NCBI GenBank assembly: GCA_023313575.1
Contig: JAJTTP010000016.1
Span: 496,001-560,000 of the forward strand
DNA length: 64,000 bases
Origin: Eutypella sp. D-1
Lineage: Eukaryota; Ascomycota; Sordariomycetes; Xylariales; Diatrypaceae
Reading direction: 5' to 3'
How positions within the stretch are numbered: position 1 is the stretch's first letter; each line of letters begins with the position of its first letter. The notes beneath the pieces were generated by a model. The model did not search any database and had not been told where the DNA came from. It saw nothing but the letters and a program-made list of their open reading frames with translations. The position numbers and the translations under genes are program-made. This document shows, piece after piece, positions 1 to 12,615 of the stretch.

Positions 1-231
1 GGTAATAATAAGACAGAGGTGTCAAGCCCCCCCGCTCCCTCCCTTAGCTACGGGTCACGATAGACTAGACCTTTCTCCAAGCAAAGGGGGCAGAGTACAA
101 CGACTAAATCACACAGTACACATCTTTACACATCTTTAGACTGGCTGCCATTCATAACTACTATAGTATTTTTAAAACTAGGAGGTCTTATCGATTAAGT
201 CATGTCTATATATTAACACGCCTTTTTAAAC

Positions 232-2435
232 TCACGCCCTATCTCTCCGCGCCGACTCTATGATGACATCGGCGGCCTTCTCACTGACCATGTAGATGGG
301 GAGGACGATGTAAGTTCCAGGGATCTTGGGGAAGACAGAGGCGTCGACGACACGGAGGCCATCGACGCCGCGAACGCGAAACTGCGCGTCGAGGACAGCG
401 AGGGGGTCGTCGTCAGCGCCGATGGGCGCGGTGCAGCTGGCGTGATGACCCCAGGCCTCGTCGCGGATGAACTGCTTGAACTCCTCCTCGGACGAGACGT
501 TAGCCGGGTCGGGCCACACGCGCTCGAAGGCGCCGTCGAGCGGGACCAGGCTCTCGAAGGCGCGCAGGCCGTACTGCACGCCCTCGTAGACGGCCTGGAG
601 GTCGGCGTCGCCGCCCACGCCCTCGCCGAGCGACCGGAACGCCACGCGCGGCGTGTCGCGCGGGTCCGCGGACGTCAGGTTCACCGTGCCCGCGTTGTTG
701 CGCGAGTGCGCCTTCAGCGTCAGCCACGTCCAGATGCTGCGGTCCGCCGTCGCCGACACCGCGTAGCCCGGGTAGTAGCCGTCGAAGAGGGCCGGCGCCC
801 CGCCGAGGTACAGGTCCGGGTCGTCGCCCTTCGCCGCCGCTTGCGACGAGTGGTGGATGTAGCCGAAGGCGAGGCCGTTGGTGGTGTAGGCGCCCTTGAG
901 CTCGCCGGGGAGGTTCTTCCACTTCCGGTAGCAGGGGTCGTCCTCGCCCTGGGGGTCCTGCAGGAACGTGCAGTCTTTCAGCAGCGCGAAGTCCGAGGGC
1001 GCCTTGCCCGCTACCCCGACCTCGTAGCGGTCCTGCAGGTTGCCGCCCACGCCCGGCAGGTCCCGCACCACGGGGATGCCGAACGCCTGCAGCTCCGAGG
1101 CCGGACCCACGCCGCTCAGCTTCAGGATCTGCGGCGTGTTAAACGCGCCGCCCGCTACGATGACTTCGCGGCGAGCGTTCACGCTACCAGGAACGCCACC
1201 GCCGTCGCTCGCGCGCGTGTCTGCGCGATACAGGCTCTTGCCAACTAGGTAGTCCACGCCCGTGGCCTTGGGCTGCGCGCCCGACGTGTCGAAATTCACC
1301 TTCGTGACCAGCGTGTTCAGCGCGATATCCAGCTTGTATTTCTTGGTCCCGTCGTTGTTAACGGCGTTGGCCACGTCCAGCACAAACTCGCGCGGGCCCG
1401 TCCGGGCGTAATCGGAGCTCATCGTCAACGGAGTCTGGTAGAGCAATTCTCCCTGGTCTCCACCCGGCAGGTTGTTGTTGACGTCTAGGGCCAGGATCTG
1501 CGGGTTGTGAGTCGGACTTCGCACGAAATTTGGAAGTAGGAAAGGGGGGGGGGGGGGTGGCTGCCTATGTGTCTCGTACCTCGAGCAACCCGGTTACGGT
1601 ATTGATTACTTTCCCCTTCAAATCCTGACCCATCGCAGTCGCCGCTGCGATTGTAAGCGACAATACCTTCAAGTCCTGCAAGATCAAGATGAGGGGCGTC
1701 AGGCGGGTCTCGAGCCATCCCGTGAAACCGTGTCCGATGATGCTGTTGGGCAGGTATCGACAAGCCTCGAGTCTCTTGAAGTACTTCCGCATATTGTTCG
1801 CTTTCCACGACGCGTCCCCGGTTATGGATGCGATGTGGTTCCAATCGTTGTCGTGCGGCAGAATAGTAATCAGCGCGTTATGCTGCGAGCACCCGCCAAG
1901 GGCGCCGGTTCGCGGGTAATAGATGCCCAACATCTCGGAACCCTCCGGCGGGTAGTGTCCCACATAATACTCGCCGTCCGGAGTCAGATAAGTCATCTTA
2001 CTGTCCCGCTTGGCCTGCGCCTCATCCTCATAGTGATTGACGAAGTAGGACCAACGGATGGGATTGTACTCGGACGCATAGGGGTGTAATGCGGGCAGCT
2101 GAACCTGTGGGTCTGCGCCATGGTCCTCCCCGGCGTCAATGAGCAGTACGCTGTATCCCGCGAGGGCTAGGCGGGCGGCCAGAGGAGCACCGCCCGGCCC
2201 GGAGCCGACTACCACGTAGTCGTAGGTCGAGTTATCAACCGGCCCATTCGCCGGGTAATTGTCCCCAATCGGAGGATAGATCGGATGCTCGGGGTTGACG
2301 GGGTACGTCCAGCCCGAGGGAGGACGCCTGGGTGCCGTTCAGCGATCCTTCCCGGACATCACACTGGCGGATTCCGATAACTTACTGAGCTTGCACTAGG
2401 ACCCCTAGCAGAGCGAGGAGTTGGTAGGGTCTCAT
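232..2435 (-). CDS. Secreted GMC-family FAD oxidoreductase
   Basis: Flavin-dependent alcohol/sugar/choline-type dehydrogenase or oxidase of the glucose-methanol-choline family. I read three exons: 2435-2386, 2327-1580 and 1497-232. The introns are 58 nt (GTAAGT..CAG) and 82 nt (GTACGA..CAG, holding a long C run), and together the exons give 687 aa in one frame. Residues 1-17 form a signal peptide (MRPYQLLALLGVLVQAQ), so the enzyme is probably secreted. The Rossmann FAD motif GSGPGG is at about 58-63, followed by an Ala-rich helix and a terminal acidic residue. PGVGGNLQDRYEV matches the conserved GMC segment. Near the C-terminus, GHHASCTAPIG (about 616-626) supplies the catalytic His, and VVDASVFPKIPGTYIV is the closing FAD-contact segment. 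The usual second His/Asn of the active-site pair is not obvious there. Substrate cannot be assigned. Family confidence is high; the N-terminal exon is my prediction. Confidence 0.88.
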
Positions 2436-4168
2436 CCCGGCCCGCAATGTCCCTTACAAGGATCGAACCAGCAGCAGCAACAACAACACGATGGTACAAG
2501 AGTCCGATTTCAGCCCTCCGCTCATTATGATTAAGGTGTAGTTATAAGTTGCGCGCGCCAACTACGTTCCAAGAAAGACACACAAAGGAGACCCGGAGGG
2601 CCAGGAAAAGAGTATAGACGTGTCGGGCATCCGTGGATATTTCTAAGCACCGACCTCTTTACTAGCCAGGGGCCAGGGTCCGTCGTAATGTCTTGCCTTT
2701 TGCCCCATCGGCTGATCCTGCGTCCCACCACCCGCGGGGGACACCGAGATCTCAGGGGTGAGCCATCGGCGCTCTCGCTCAATTTGTCGCAATTCAAGTC
2801 GTGATGCTAATCAGATGAGCGGCGTAACCAAGGCGGTCGGATTTATCGCCTTGGCACCCTGTCTCCCGCGCACTGCATGACCGTTGCAGGGTTCAGGGGA
2901 TCATGTGGGGTTGCTCCTCATAGCCATTCAGAAAAAACTTGGTCGCCGTCCTGTATATTGGGGTTGTTCCTCCGACAGGGCAGCAGGACCTGCCCAGATG
3001 AGCAACTTGGCAGCATGTCTCACTACATGTGGCTGGGCCGGCTAGGTTTCCCGAGAAGACATCATTGGTCTTTGGTCAGATTCACGGCTCGTGTAGACCA
3101 GCGGTGCCCCGACCAGCCTTGGAAAAGAAGAGAGGTAAAGCCGAATGAATGGTCCGTTGCCGAGAGCCACGTCGACGATTTTTTTCGAGTGAAAAAATGC
3201 CGATATATTGGCACAATGCACCCTCAAATTACTTCGACCTCTAGGGGAAGTCTAGTGCGCTGGTGCTGTCAGTGATATGTCAGGGGCTCACGCTCATCAT
3301 TCGCCAGGACCATTCGGTGGCGCTCATATAAGCACCTTAGTCCACCTACCGACGATGATCTTGGGTCGTACGTACGGAAAGGTCCGAGTATATTTCTTAA
3401 ATTGACCTATCTATAGTTAAGTGCCTTCCACTAAGTAGAGTTATGTTAAGTCGATAATTGTAAGCCCACAAGGATTTCGACGAAGTCGTTTTCTAGAAGA
3501 CTTATTATTATTATTACGGCCCCAGGGAGATCGACATTGGGATTGGGGATGGTGAAGCTGATCGGGATCTTCGGGGAACCCCATCACGAAGTCCTCTAGT
3601 CTAGACCGCCTGGGCAGAACAAGCAAGAACACCAAAAAAGCTAGCCAGTGCTCAAGTTTCCAAGGTTCCAACGTTACTATACCAAGTGAACAATTTATGC
3701 AAAGCTGAAAATAAGCAGAGAATACGAAGTCTGCATTGCACTAAGGAAATGTGGTAGTTACCTCGGTAGGCGAGTACTAATTGAGATTTCCAAGGCTTAG
3801 GTACCTACCTAGGGCTGCTAGGTAACCTCGAGGCCCCTGAACCAGCCCTAAGGCGATGAAGCTAGACAAGACAGATTAAAAGTTAAAGCTCTAGTTGCTA
3901 GAATAACGCTAAGCCTAAGCCGTCTATAGAAGTGGACACAGGGAAATGTACCTGACTTGCCTGGAAAGGAAACGCTAACCTCCATAGATGGCCCAAGCTT
4001 CTTTATAGTAACATTCTAGCTTACCTTATCAGAAGCTTGCCTCAGTACCTTACAACCCTACAATCTGGAGATTATGTCACCAACCGTAGGCATCACTAAC
4101 CTGGAAGCATCCTATTCCCCTCCAAACACCACCACCACCACCACCACCTACTACAAACCCTACCAACA
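2436..4168. other. Intergenic region, GMC gene to dynactin p24 gene
   Basis: Shared upstream region of two divergently transcribed genes. A 132-codon open frame at 2877-3275 (+) has no recognisable domain and I do not call it a gene. A short CCTAGG-centred motif lies at 3801-3824. A CAC/ACC trinucleotide tract at about 4127-4149 sits just before the start codon at 4169, probably in the 5' leader. I see nothing else. Confidence 0.5.
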
Positions 4169-4903
4169 ATGGAGTCCGAGATCGACGACACAACTCTGTC
4201 TACCCTGTCTCTCCTAGAGACGCGTGTGCTCCGCATCGAGCACCTGCTCTACGGCCATGTCGTCCAGCAGCCCAAGGCGCCCGCCTTTAAGAGCATGGCC
4301 GACCTCGAGCGCCGCTTTGAGAAGCTCCTGCATGGTGTGCGGGTGTACGCCGAGCTGCTTAAGATCTGTAAGTCCCCGGACCTCGTTTGCATAGACGAAG
4401 GAGGGGGTTATGGCTATGGTTGTGGGGAATCACAAGAAAAAACACCCCCGACGCGACAAGTACAGAACTAACCCATATATCTCTTCTTCTGTCACGTCAT
4501 AGACAAGTCACACCCGGACCTCTTCCAGCCCCCACCACCATCCGAACCGCCCTCGACCTCGCTCTCCGCGGACGCGATCCGCGCCATCGTGCTGTCCTCC
4601 GCGTCATCGTACCCCACGACAGCCTCGGCGCTAACGGCAGTGGTAGCCGACACGCCGGTGCCGGACCCGGCGCTGAGCGCGCGCCTCGCCGCGTTGCTGC
4701 CGCGCATGGCGGGGCTAGAGGCTGCCCGCCGCGCCCAGGACGTCGAGGTCGCTGAGCTCCGCGCCCGTAGCGAGGCCGTCGTCCGTCGCTTCTACGAGCA
4801 CCGCGCCCTCCCCGCCTCCGAGTTCGTCGCTGCTGCCGAGTCCCGCGTCGGCAGGGTCGAGCGCGCCGTTAGGAGGGCCCAGAGGGAGAGAGATGAGTTC
4901 TGA
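4169..4903 (+). CDS. ro-10: Dynactin p22/p24 subunit (nuclear distribution protein RO10-like)
   Basis: Small subunit of the dynactin shoulder/sidearm, which links cytoplasmic dynein to cargo and is needed for nuclear distribution in hyphae. Exons are 4169-4367 and 4503-4903, with an intron GTAAGT..CATAG of 135 nt. The join reads LLKIYKSHPDLF and gives 199 aa. The N-terminal half carries the family hallmark: an amphipathic helix ending LETRVLRIEHLLYG, then ADLERRFEKLLHGVRVYAELLKI. The middle (DLFQPPPPSEPPSTSLSA) is Pro-rich. The C-terminal half is a helical Arg/Glu/Ala-rich coiled coil ending RRAQRERDEF. The ATG at 4169 is the first in frame. The symbol follows the Neurospora ropy gene used for this family; if that synonymy is wrong, the dynactin p24 family assignment still stands. 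Confidence 0.8.
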
Positions 4904-6629
4904 TCTCGTGTATGGGTGGGTAGGACGATCACACCAGCGATGCGCCGCCCCCGCGTCGCACCACGTCAATGAGCAGACTCCGCACAGCTTGGCACATGAT
5001 TATGATGATCCGGGGGTAGCAAGGGAGGTTTGGCCGTCCGGGCGACGCGTTCGTTGTACGGGCGATAGAAGCCATACGATGTCTTCTTTTCCCAACGACC
5101 CCAAAGGCGTATATACTACCCTTCTATATACCCTCGAGTAAGTTATGGGCGCAACTTTTCCCAACCTCCTTGTCTCCAGGCCCGCGCGAGGAAGGACCTT
5201 TTGGTCGGTCTGGGTACATGAAGAGGATCAGTCCAAGTGTCCGCTAAAACGGGGGCATTTCTGGCTCCGGGGCAAAAATCTTGTGATCTCAGGGGCGCAG
5301 GTCAGTGGCTGCTAGTCTTTGCGCGGTACGCATAGGCTTGCATATGTTGGGCGTGCGGAGTCGACGTGAAGTGGTAAACCCATATTGCACACAGGTGCCC
5401 CGGTCGTCCACACGATAGTGATTCCATCGCCGTTTGGCCGTGGGGATTCTGAAGTATGGCCTTGAAATAGGATTGGTGAAGTTTCCGGAAACTCATAATC
5501 TATACACCACCCCCCCCCCCCCGGCGCGTTGAACTTCGACGAAGGTGCTAGAAAGGCTGAAAAGTCCCAGGACCGCCGCCTTTTCTACGATGTATGGCGC
5601 AATCCAACGCAGCGGAGTGGGATGTCTACAGAGAGATTGGGATGTATGTGTGCGTATGTCAAGAAGGGATAATAGGATAGATGGGCGTGTCCATGATAAA
5701 AGAAAAACCGTTGCCCAATTCGCATGAAAAAAAAAAAATCTAAAAAATTTTCCGCCCTTGCTTGTTTTGTTTGCTCATCTGTTATCTTCATCAAGATCCT
5801 GTGACCGATTTTCAACGTCGCGATTTGACTACATGCTTTCAAGTTCGTAGGTAACCGATGGAGCAGTCCCGGCGCCTGGGGGAATCAAATTAATTGATGT
5901 ACGCCCTGGTGTCCCCCCCTCTGACCTCCTAGCTTTTCCTAACACATTCGGGGGTTCATCACCCTCTATGGTCTGTCTGGCCTCGCATCAGCAAGGTCTA
6001 CCCATCAGCAGAAAAGTCAGGCGTTCAATAGCCGCTTAGCCGTCATGTTTCCAAAGGCGACGAGCTAGACCCTTCTACCATCGCCATCACCACCAGACAC
6101 GGCAAGCTTGACCAGCGAACTCCAGCCCGTATTCTTCCTTCTTCTTCAGCAAGAAAGAAAGAGTGAGTGCCCGCGCACCTGTTGGGCGCGAGATCCCCCC
6201 ATGGGCGAAAAAAAAAAGGCCTGGGCTACGCCGTTTAGAATATAGAGTGAGGTTACGTATTTGGCCTTACGTGTAGTGCGGTATTGTTGATTTCGGTAGA
6301 AACCCGCCCCTCACGTAACGGAAAGCCGGGCGGAATTGATGTCAATATGCCTACTTGCCTATCTACCTACCTCCTACCTACTTGAGCGAGCTGGAAGAGA
6401 CCGAAGGAGGTAAGATGCCCCTTTTATTGTATTATGTGTATGGAACGGGGGTTTAATACTGTATTGACTTAACGTCACGTCATACTCAACCCGTCTGCTC
6501 TTTCTGGACCCATCACTTGATCTCTCGACCCCGTCTGCTCTTCACTAAGTATCCAGGTGCGTGCGAGGGGATGCAAAACTCCGCCTAGCAAGGCTGAAGC
6601 TGACTGTCGTATATATCAGGAGTATATAC

Positions 6630-6661
<32 letters not shown>

Positions 6662-9600
6662 TTTGGATTCCCTGCCCGCGGGACTATATACATCTACATT
6701 ACGAGATATAGCTAGCTACGTAGGTCGAGCGCAACTACGTCGAAACACGTTACGAAAGTTCGATCATATGAAATTTATTGTTGAATGCAGTAAGTGAATC
6801 TACGTTAACAATATCTATGTCCACTATTCCGACTCTCCCTCGGCCCGGGGAAGGGGGAGAGAGGGAGGGGGAGGGGGAGGGGGATCTGACACAGGATCAC
6901 GTGGCGTAGCATGGTGGGACGGAGGGGCTTGCTGTCCGTTCTTGTCATGTACTTTATAGGTAGTATGTGTCTTTTGTGATTATGTCGTAGATGGGATTCT
7001 CCCGTCTTTTTTTTTTTTGGAAATATATGGTGGCGGCTTGGAACGGAAAACGGGGCGTGGGGAATTGAGGACTGTAAGTGCAATATACTAAGAAAGTTAG
7101 TCTACCAGCCCGTCCGCACGATCAGCGTTTCAGGGTTATCAGGTCGTCGACGCCCCCTTCGTGCCCCTTTTAGGCGAAATGAAACACCCCCCACCCTCCC
7201 GAAAAAGGGTACCTGTGCAGATTGGGTTGAGTCGCAGCTAAACCGCAAGTTTTGGTGTTCTATAACTAAGTGTAAGGAACTACTTTGATTTAGTCGTTGC
7301 TAGATATATAGTCGTGTATACCTTACTTTTTAGGGCCAGAGAGGGCTGAGCAGTGGAACGGGGGGGTTTTTTTTTTTTTCCCTTTTAGCTCTGTCGTTAT
7401 AGATTTTGTGATGAAGATTAAGTTAAAACTCTCAGCTCGGACGCTGCTCTTTGCGCCTAAAACATGTCCCGAGAGTTGCATAACGCCATAAGTGTCAGGG
7501 CCAACGGTGACGATACTACCTAAGATGTGTCTGTTCGCACTTGAGTCAAGGCGGAGGGGGCGGAAGGTCACAAGTTGGTAGCGATCCCGTTGCGGTGGTG
7601 GTGGTGGTGGTAGTTGGGTACCCGCACGATCTCGGGCCGCGTCTATAGTAAATGAGAGAAACCCCAACAACACCGGAAGGGGAGGTACGAATGTTGGGTT
7701 AGGCTGCTTACCATATCGATTACGTATAAGAGCCGGAGGAGGGGGAGAATTTCTCTAAAAAGACTAATATGAGGAAGAAAAAATAAAAGCCGTAGCTGAC
7801 TGACTGACTGAATGACTGACTAAAAGCCGTGCCGGCGCCGAATATTCTGAAACCCACCTAGCACCCGCGACCTGACGCAACCCGTCTGAGATGACTCTCA
7901 GGACCGGTTCGATCCGGTGTGCGATGCCCTGGTGGTGATCTTTGGTTGGGGTTTTAGAGAAGGAAGATGTGCGTCTCAGTTTTTTTTTTCTTTCTTTTCC
8001 TTTCTCGTCACCTCGACGAACGTGCACGCGCCTCTTTTATGTCGTCTCGGTCTGCCTGTCTGACCGATTAGGTTGTTGTAGGGTATTGGTAGGGTCGCAC
8101 AACACAGCGAATCCGGTTTACCGTTTAAACATGGCCTAACATACGAACGAACAATCCAAATATTGTCGACGGGACCTCGCAACCCCCCTCCCCCCCCGCC
8201 CCCCTTGCCCACGCGACCCCGAGGGAATGGTTCGATTCGCTTTTGCTATTGGCCCCATTGCTGACCTTTGTCTGCTGTGTCTCGACGCGGTGTAACAGTG
8301 ACACGGCGACATGGCATTGATATATAGATTTATATATATGTTCATATAACTACTACTACGATACGAAGTCCTAAGCAATAGACATATGCGAGGTGGGATG
8401 GGGGAGGGGGGCGGTGGTTTTCATCCTGGGAGGATTAGATGGGATTGATTGGCTGAATTCAGATCGGGATGGCGGGCTGGGGCGTCCCTCTCTCTCTCTA
8501 ACTCTCGTCCTTTCTCGGGGATTTAAGCCAATCACCGATCCCAAACATCCGGGTCGCCCCCTTTCCCTTACCAAACCCCGGGCCGCCTCCTGAGGTTCAT
8601 GTCGTGTGTCTGTTGTGTGTGGTGTAATTACTAGCTACCTACCTACCTACCTAGGTAGATATGTGGCAGCAAGTGCGAACGAAAAAGTCCAATGCCAGTC
8701 CCGAGGTCCCGTCTTACCATGGAAGTGAACGAAGGCCGAATGGCCCCCCCCTTGTCGCGTCTCAAACGCTAACGCTGCGACCCCACCCTCTCTTCAGGGC
8801 TGGGATTTTGTCTGGTCTGGAACCCCCCAAGTCCTTTTTTTCAGAGTTAAAAATGACCCGGGGGTACCTACATAGGCTCTTTTACCGAATCCGCGGGCAT
8901 TCTATTGCTGTTCCGCGCCAAAATTCACGTGGGCAACTCTTTTCTTTCAAGGATGTCCTTTTTTCCCTTTTTCTTTTTCGTTTTTTTTTTTCTGTGGTAC
9001 CGCCCGCCAATCTCGACCCAGGTGGCCAACGTGACAAGCCTAATAAGGTTCGTGTACCTGCGGTAGCGCAGCGCGAAAAGGATCGTAAACAAGGTACCTT
9101 AGGTAACTTCTAAATGTTCGTGCAGCTGGATTAGTTGGTGCTAGGTATTATAGTATCGCCCGTATGATACTAACCTATGTATGATACGATAGTGAGCAAT
9201 GACAATAGCCATGTTGGCCAAACAAAAGGACAGGTACTATGCGTATGCGACCCCAAGTCATTAGCCTGCCGATGGAGGCTTTACCAGTCAACCAACCAGT
9301 TCAAGCCAGTCCATCCAATTTACCATCCGAAATGCACGAGATCAATTTGTATGAAGGCCAATGGGAATTCCTGGTCTTATTTCCAAACAATTGGACGGGA
9401 CGCGGATCTTACCCTTACCTTCCAGTAGTGTGGACTACCTAGACTTAAGTACCTACTGTAGGTACCTAGGGTAGTTGGGTAGTACGTGGTACCTGCAAGG
9501 AGGAAAGAGAAGAATCGGGAAATAGCAGGGGATTATCGTTTCTTATATTCCCCCCCTTACTAATAATACTAGCCTCAAGTAGGCAACTTTGAGGCTAGCA

Positions 9601-10500
9601 AAATAACGATTTCTTTACAGAGACGGTCCTGTCCCAACCGTTCCGTCTGCCCATCTATGCGACCATACAGTAGAACACCAGAGGTCGGAACAGTTAGTCA
9701 TGTACGCGCGTTCCTACCGAACAACACGACAACTTATAGTGTTAGGGTCAGTATTAAATCCCGTTAGATGGGTGGTAGTTATTCCAGATATCCAGATTCT
9801 AGACAGAAATGCTTGATATAACGGTTATGCAATGCAATTCAAGTACGTCGTTAATTGTATGAGGTGAATTATTTCGTCGCGAACCAAGCCTAGAAGGGAA
9901 ATTGCAGAAATGCTGATATTAACTTGTCCACGGGTATCTAATGCTCTCGTCTTCTTATATTTATTCAGGCCTGGTACAGCAGATTATAAGTTTCTACTAT
10001 GTAATGTTCCTTGCCCAGTCTAGGCGGTCGTACCTGGCTAGCTAATTAGTTCAGGTTCGCCCAATCTGCCTGCCAAATAAAGTGCTGCTAATCTACCAGT
10101 CAGCCTGAGGTGCTTTCCTATTTAGTATTAGTGACAGTATTTTTCTTTACCAGTCGCCCCCCTTTCCGATCTTAGCCTAACTACATACAACCTTAGCAGC
10201 TTAGATTATTCTTATTATTCTATTATCAGCCCGACTGTTTCCCAAGCTATACGTAAAAGGACTACAATACAATGGCCCAAGTGACTTTACTTGCATAAGC
10301 CATCCATGGATTATGCATGGGTAGGTACCACCGTACCTTCCTGTCGCTGCGACTGGTTGTTGGTACTCGGGTAGGTCCAACCTCGTTCTTCCCAGCCCGT
10401 AATTTACTTGTAGGTAGTAGGTCCTCGTAGTCTACAATCCGTACTTCGTATGTAGCTTCCAAAGTTGCATATTGGTACACACAACTAAACCGCTACCAAC
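4904..10500. other. Gene-poor region with simple repeats
   Basis: I find no gene with recognisable protein motifs on either strand over 5.6 kb; open frames are short (up to about 150 codons) and low-complexity. Visible items are a C run at about 5509-5522, a (TG)n tract at 6639-6661, a GGGGGA-type purine tract at 6851-6881, homopolymer T/A runs, and CCTAGG-centred palindromic motifs at about 8633-8657 and 9449-9484. The GGTTCGATCC string near 7910 resembles a tRNA T-arm but does not fold as one. The stretch could contain regulatory DNA or noncoding RNA for the flanking genes. Confidence 0.45.
6639..6661. repeat. (TG)n microsatellite
   Basis: An uninterrupted run of about 11 TG dinucleotides, preceded by a TA-rich stretch. 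A simple sequence repeat with no coding context. Confidence 0.9.
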
Positions 10501-12615
10501 CCGACCCTGGAAAGTAAGCCCTGAATATTCCTTCTTCATCCTTTCCATTTTATAATGTTTTTTATGACTGTCTGGTTATCCCCCGGTATTCCAGTAATTC
10601 AATACTACTACTAGTCAACTGTAATCCAACCCTGGAGTAAATCACAGTTGCCAATTCAGCCAGTTCCAGTCCCAGCTCGGTCCTTTCCCACTTTCCCACA
10701 TTCTTTCCCACTACATACTTACTTCCCTCCCTGTGACATCCCATCCCGACAATTTTCGACAATTGCGACGACAAGCCTCCTGTTCATCATCGTCACCTTT
10801 CGATTCTCAGCTGGTTCCTGTGCACGCCGCCCACTCCGCCCTTCCACCCCCCTTCTGCTTATCTTTTCTACTACCCGAACTCCCCTTCCCTTCATTTGAA
10901 TCACTTGTCGTGACCTTCTCTAAATTCGTTGTTGACTCTTCTTGGTTTTTTTGGGGAGTCTTTTATATATATAAAGTATTACGCCGTCAGTGACTGCGCA
11001 AGAGGACCAAAGTGAAGTCTGTGCCACCCACGCTTGCTTCAACATCGATATCCACATCTACGACACCCTCGGTTTTCAAGTTAGGAAAGAGTCAAGGAGG
11101 AAGAAAAGGAGGATCGATCTAAAGACGACGGGAAGAGGATTCAACAGGAACGTGAAGCACGAGAAAACGTGAGAGATAAAAAAGAAGGGAGAAGAAGAAC
11201 AAGAAGATCAAGGAGTTGCGCTGGGACGTCAGACAGACCAGGACATCACGCTTTCCGCCATTCCCGTGTATTAACGAAATCATCCGTACCGTACCGTACC
11301 ATACCATACCGTGCCTACCTACCTAGATCTTGGTAGGTATTTATTTACGTATTTACGTATTTACGACTCGAATCATATCCACGTATAAAGTTATCGCCGT
11401 CATCGACCTCGTTCCTGCCGAGAAAGAACAAAAAACTGAGCCTCGACGAATCAGCTGGGATCTTCTTCATAGGGATTGATTCTCTTTTTTGAAGTTCTCT
11501 TTTTTTCGAAGCCGGAGCCTTGTTGTCTACGATTCTTAATTCTCGATACTCAATTCTCATTCTGGATTTATTTATCTTGTTCAAGTTGAGAGGAAAAAAA
11601 GGCCCGCCCCCATTCCTTTTTGGTTCGACTGTCGCATTGCATAGGTTGGAACCCTACCTTCTTACTACCTCTTACTTACTATACTACGACTTTGGATTCC
11701 CCCCCTTCCAGGTTCTGATAGGCCCTTCGCCCATCCCATCACACATTCACGCATTCACACATTCACTTACGCATTTGCCGGACATTGTGCCGACCAGAAC
11801 CCACCGCAGTTCACTGCATCCCACTGCATCTCACCACATCGCAGGCTTGCTTGCGATCTTTACTCCGCTTCTTTGTTTTTTGTCGTTATCGACATTCTTG
11901 GTCTTCTTGGTCTTTTTGATCACCAAGTGATTTTTGGTTCGGGTTTTCTGTTTAGAAGCACCTTGTGAGAGCTGTCTCTTTGTACCTTAGCAGTACAACG
12001 TCACCTCAACCTCGGGACTTTCACCATCGCAGTTGAACAATAGTACCTATGCACCGTCAAGCCCAGACTCTCAACTCCATCACCACTACTACTGCAGATA
12101 CACTGTAGTATTTTGCGATTCTACGCTTGTTTCGATCTTGGTCAAAGCACCATTGCATCAGGTCCCTTTCTCCATATACTGCCATCCAGTCAGACAGTTC
12201 ATCCAACTCCAGTCACTCATTATTCACACACACACACACTCTTACATTCTTACTTCTTGCTTACTCTTCGGTCCCTGCCACAACAATAACCCATATTCTT
12301 AATTACTCTTTCTTCAAAACCCCACTGTTGGAACATATTGGAACAATCAACTCTGGACATAACTACCCGGATTAAATCTTAAGTGGCCAATCATACATAT
12401 TATCGATTCAGTATAGTCACATCGTCCGCGCATACAGCGACCCGATCAGTAACTCGGCCTACCGACTAGCCAATATCACAAACTTTGTCGCCAGTCGTCC
12501 GGCAATCTCTTGCCATCGTCATTTTTCTGTTCCGATCGCGCCTATCGATAAAGCCGCCTAGTGTACTCTCCTTATGCCGTCTTACGGCTCCCTGCACTCT
12601 CCATCGATACGGAAA
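10501..12615 (+). promoter_or_regulatory. Pyrimidine-rich upstream/leader region of SHO1
   Basis: About 2 kb before the SHO1 start is strongly C/T-rich on the + strand, especially 10640-10900 and 11640-12400, with many short ATG-initiated frames, for example from about 12033. Long CT-rich leaders with upstream ORFs are common before signalling genes in filamentous ascomycetes. A tandem TACCG/TACCA tract at about 11285-11315 leads into a CCTAGATC motif. An ATG at 12574 is in frame with SHO1 and would add 14 residues. Transcript start and any leader introns cannot be seen without RNA data. Confidence 0.4.

Noticed and set aside
442..1248. 268-codon plus-strand frame opposite the GMC oxidoreductase
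   Set aside because: Arg/Val/Ala-rich shadow of the GC-rich coding strand; the minus strand encodes clear GMC motifs.
2877..3275. 132-codon plus-strand frame
   Set aside because: No domain, no homologous feel and mixed composition; it lies in a divergent promoter region and overlaps minus-strand frames.
7895..7935. GGTTCGATCC string resembling a tRNA T-arm
   Set aside because: The bases on either side do not form a 5-bp T stem with a 7-nt loop, and no matching acceptor or anticodon arms are visible upstream.
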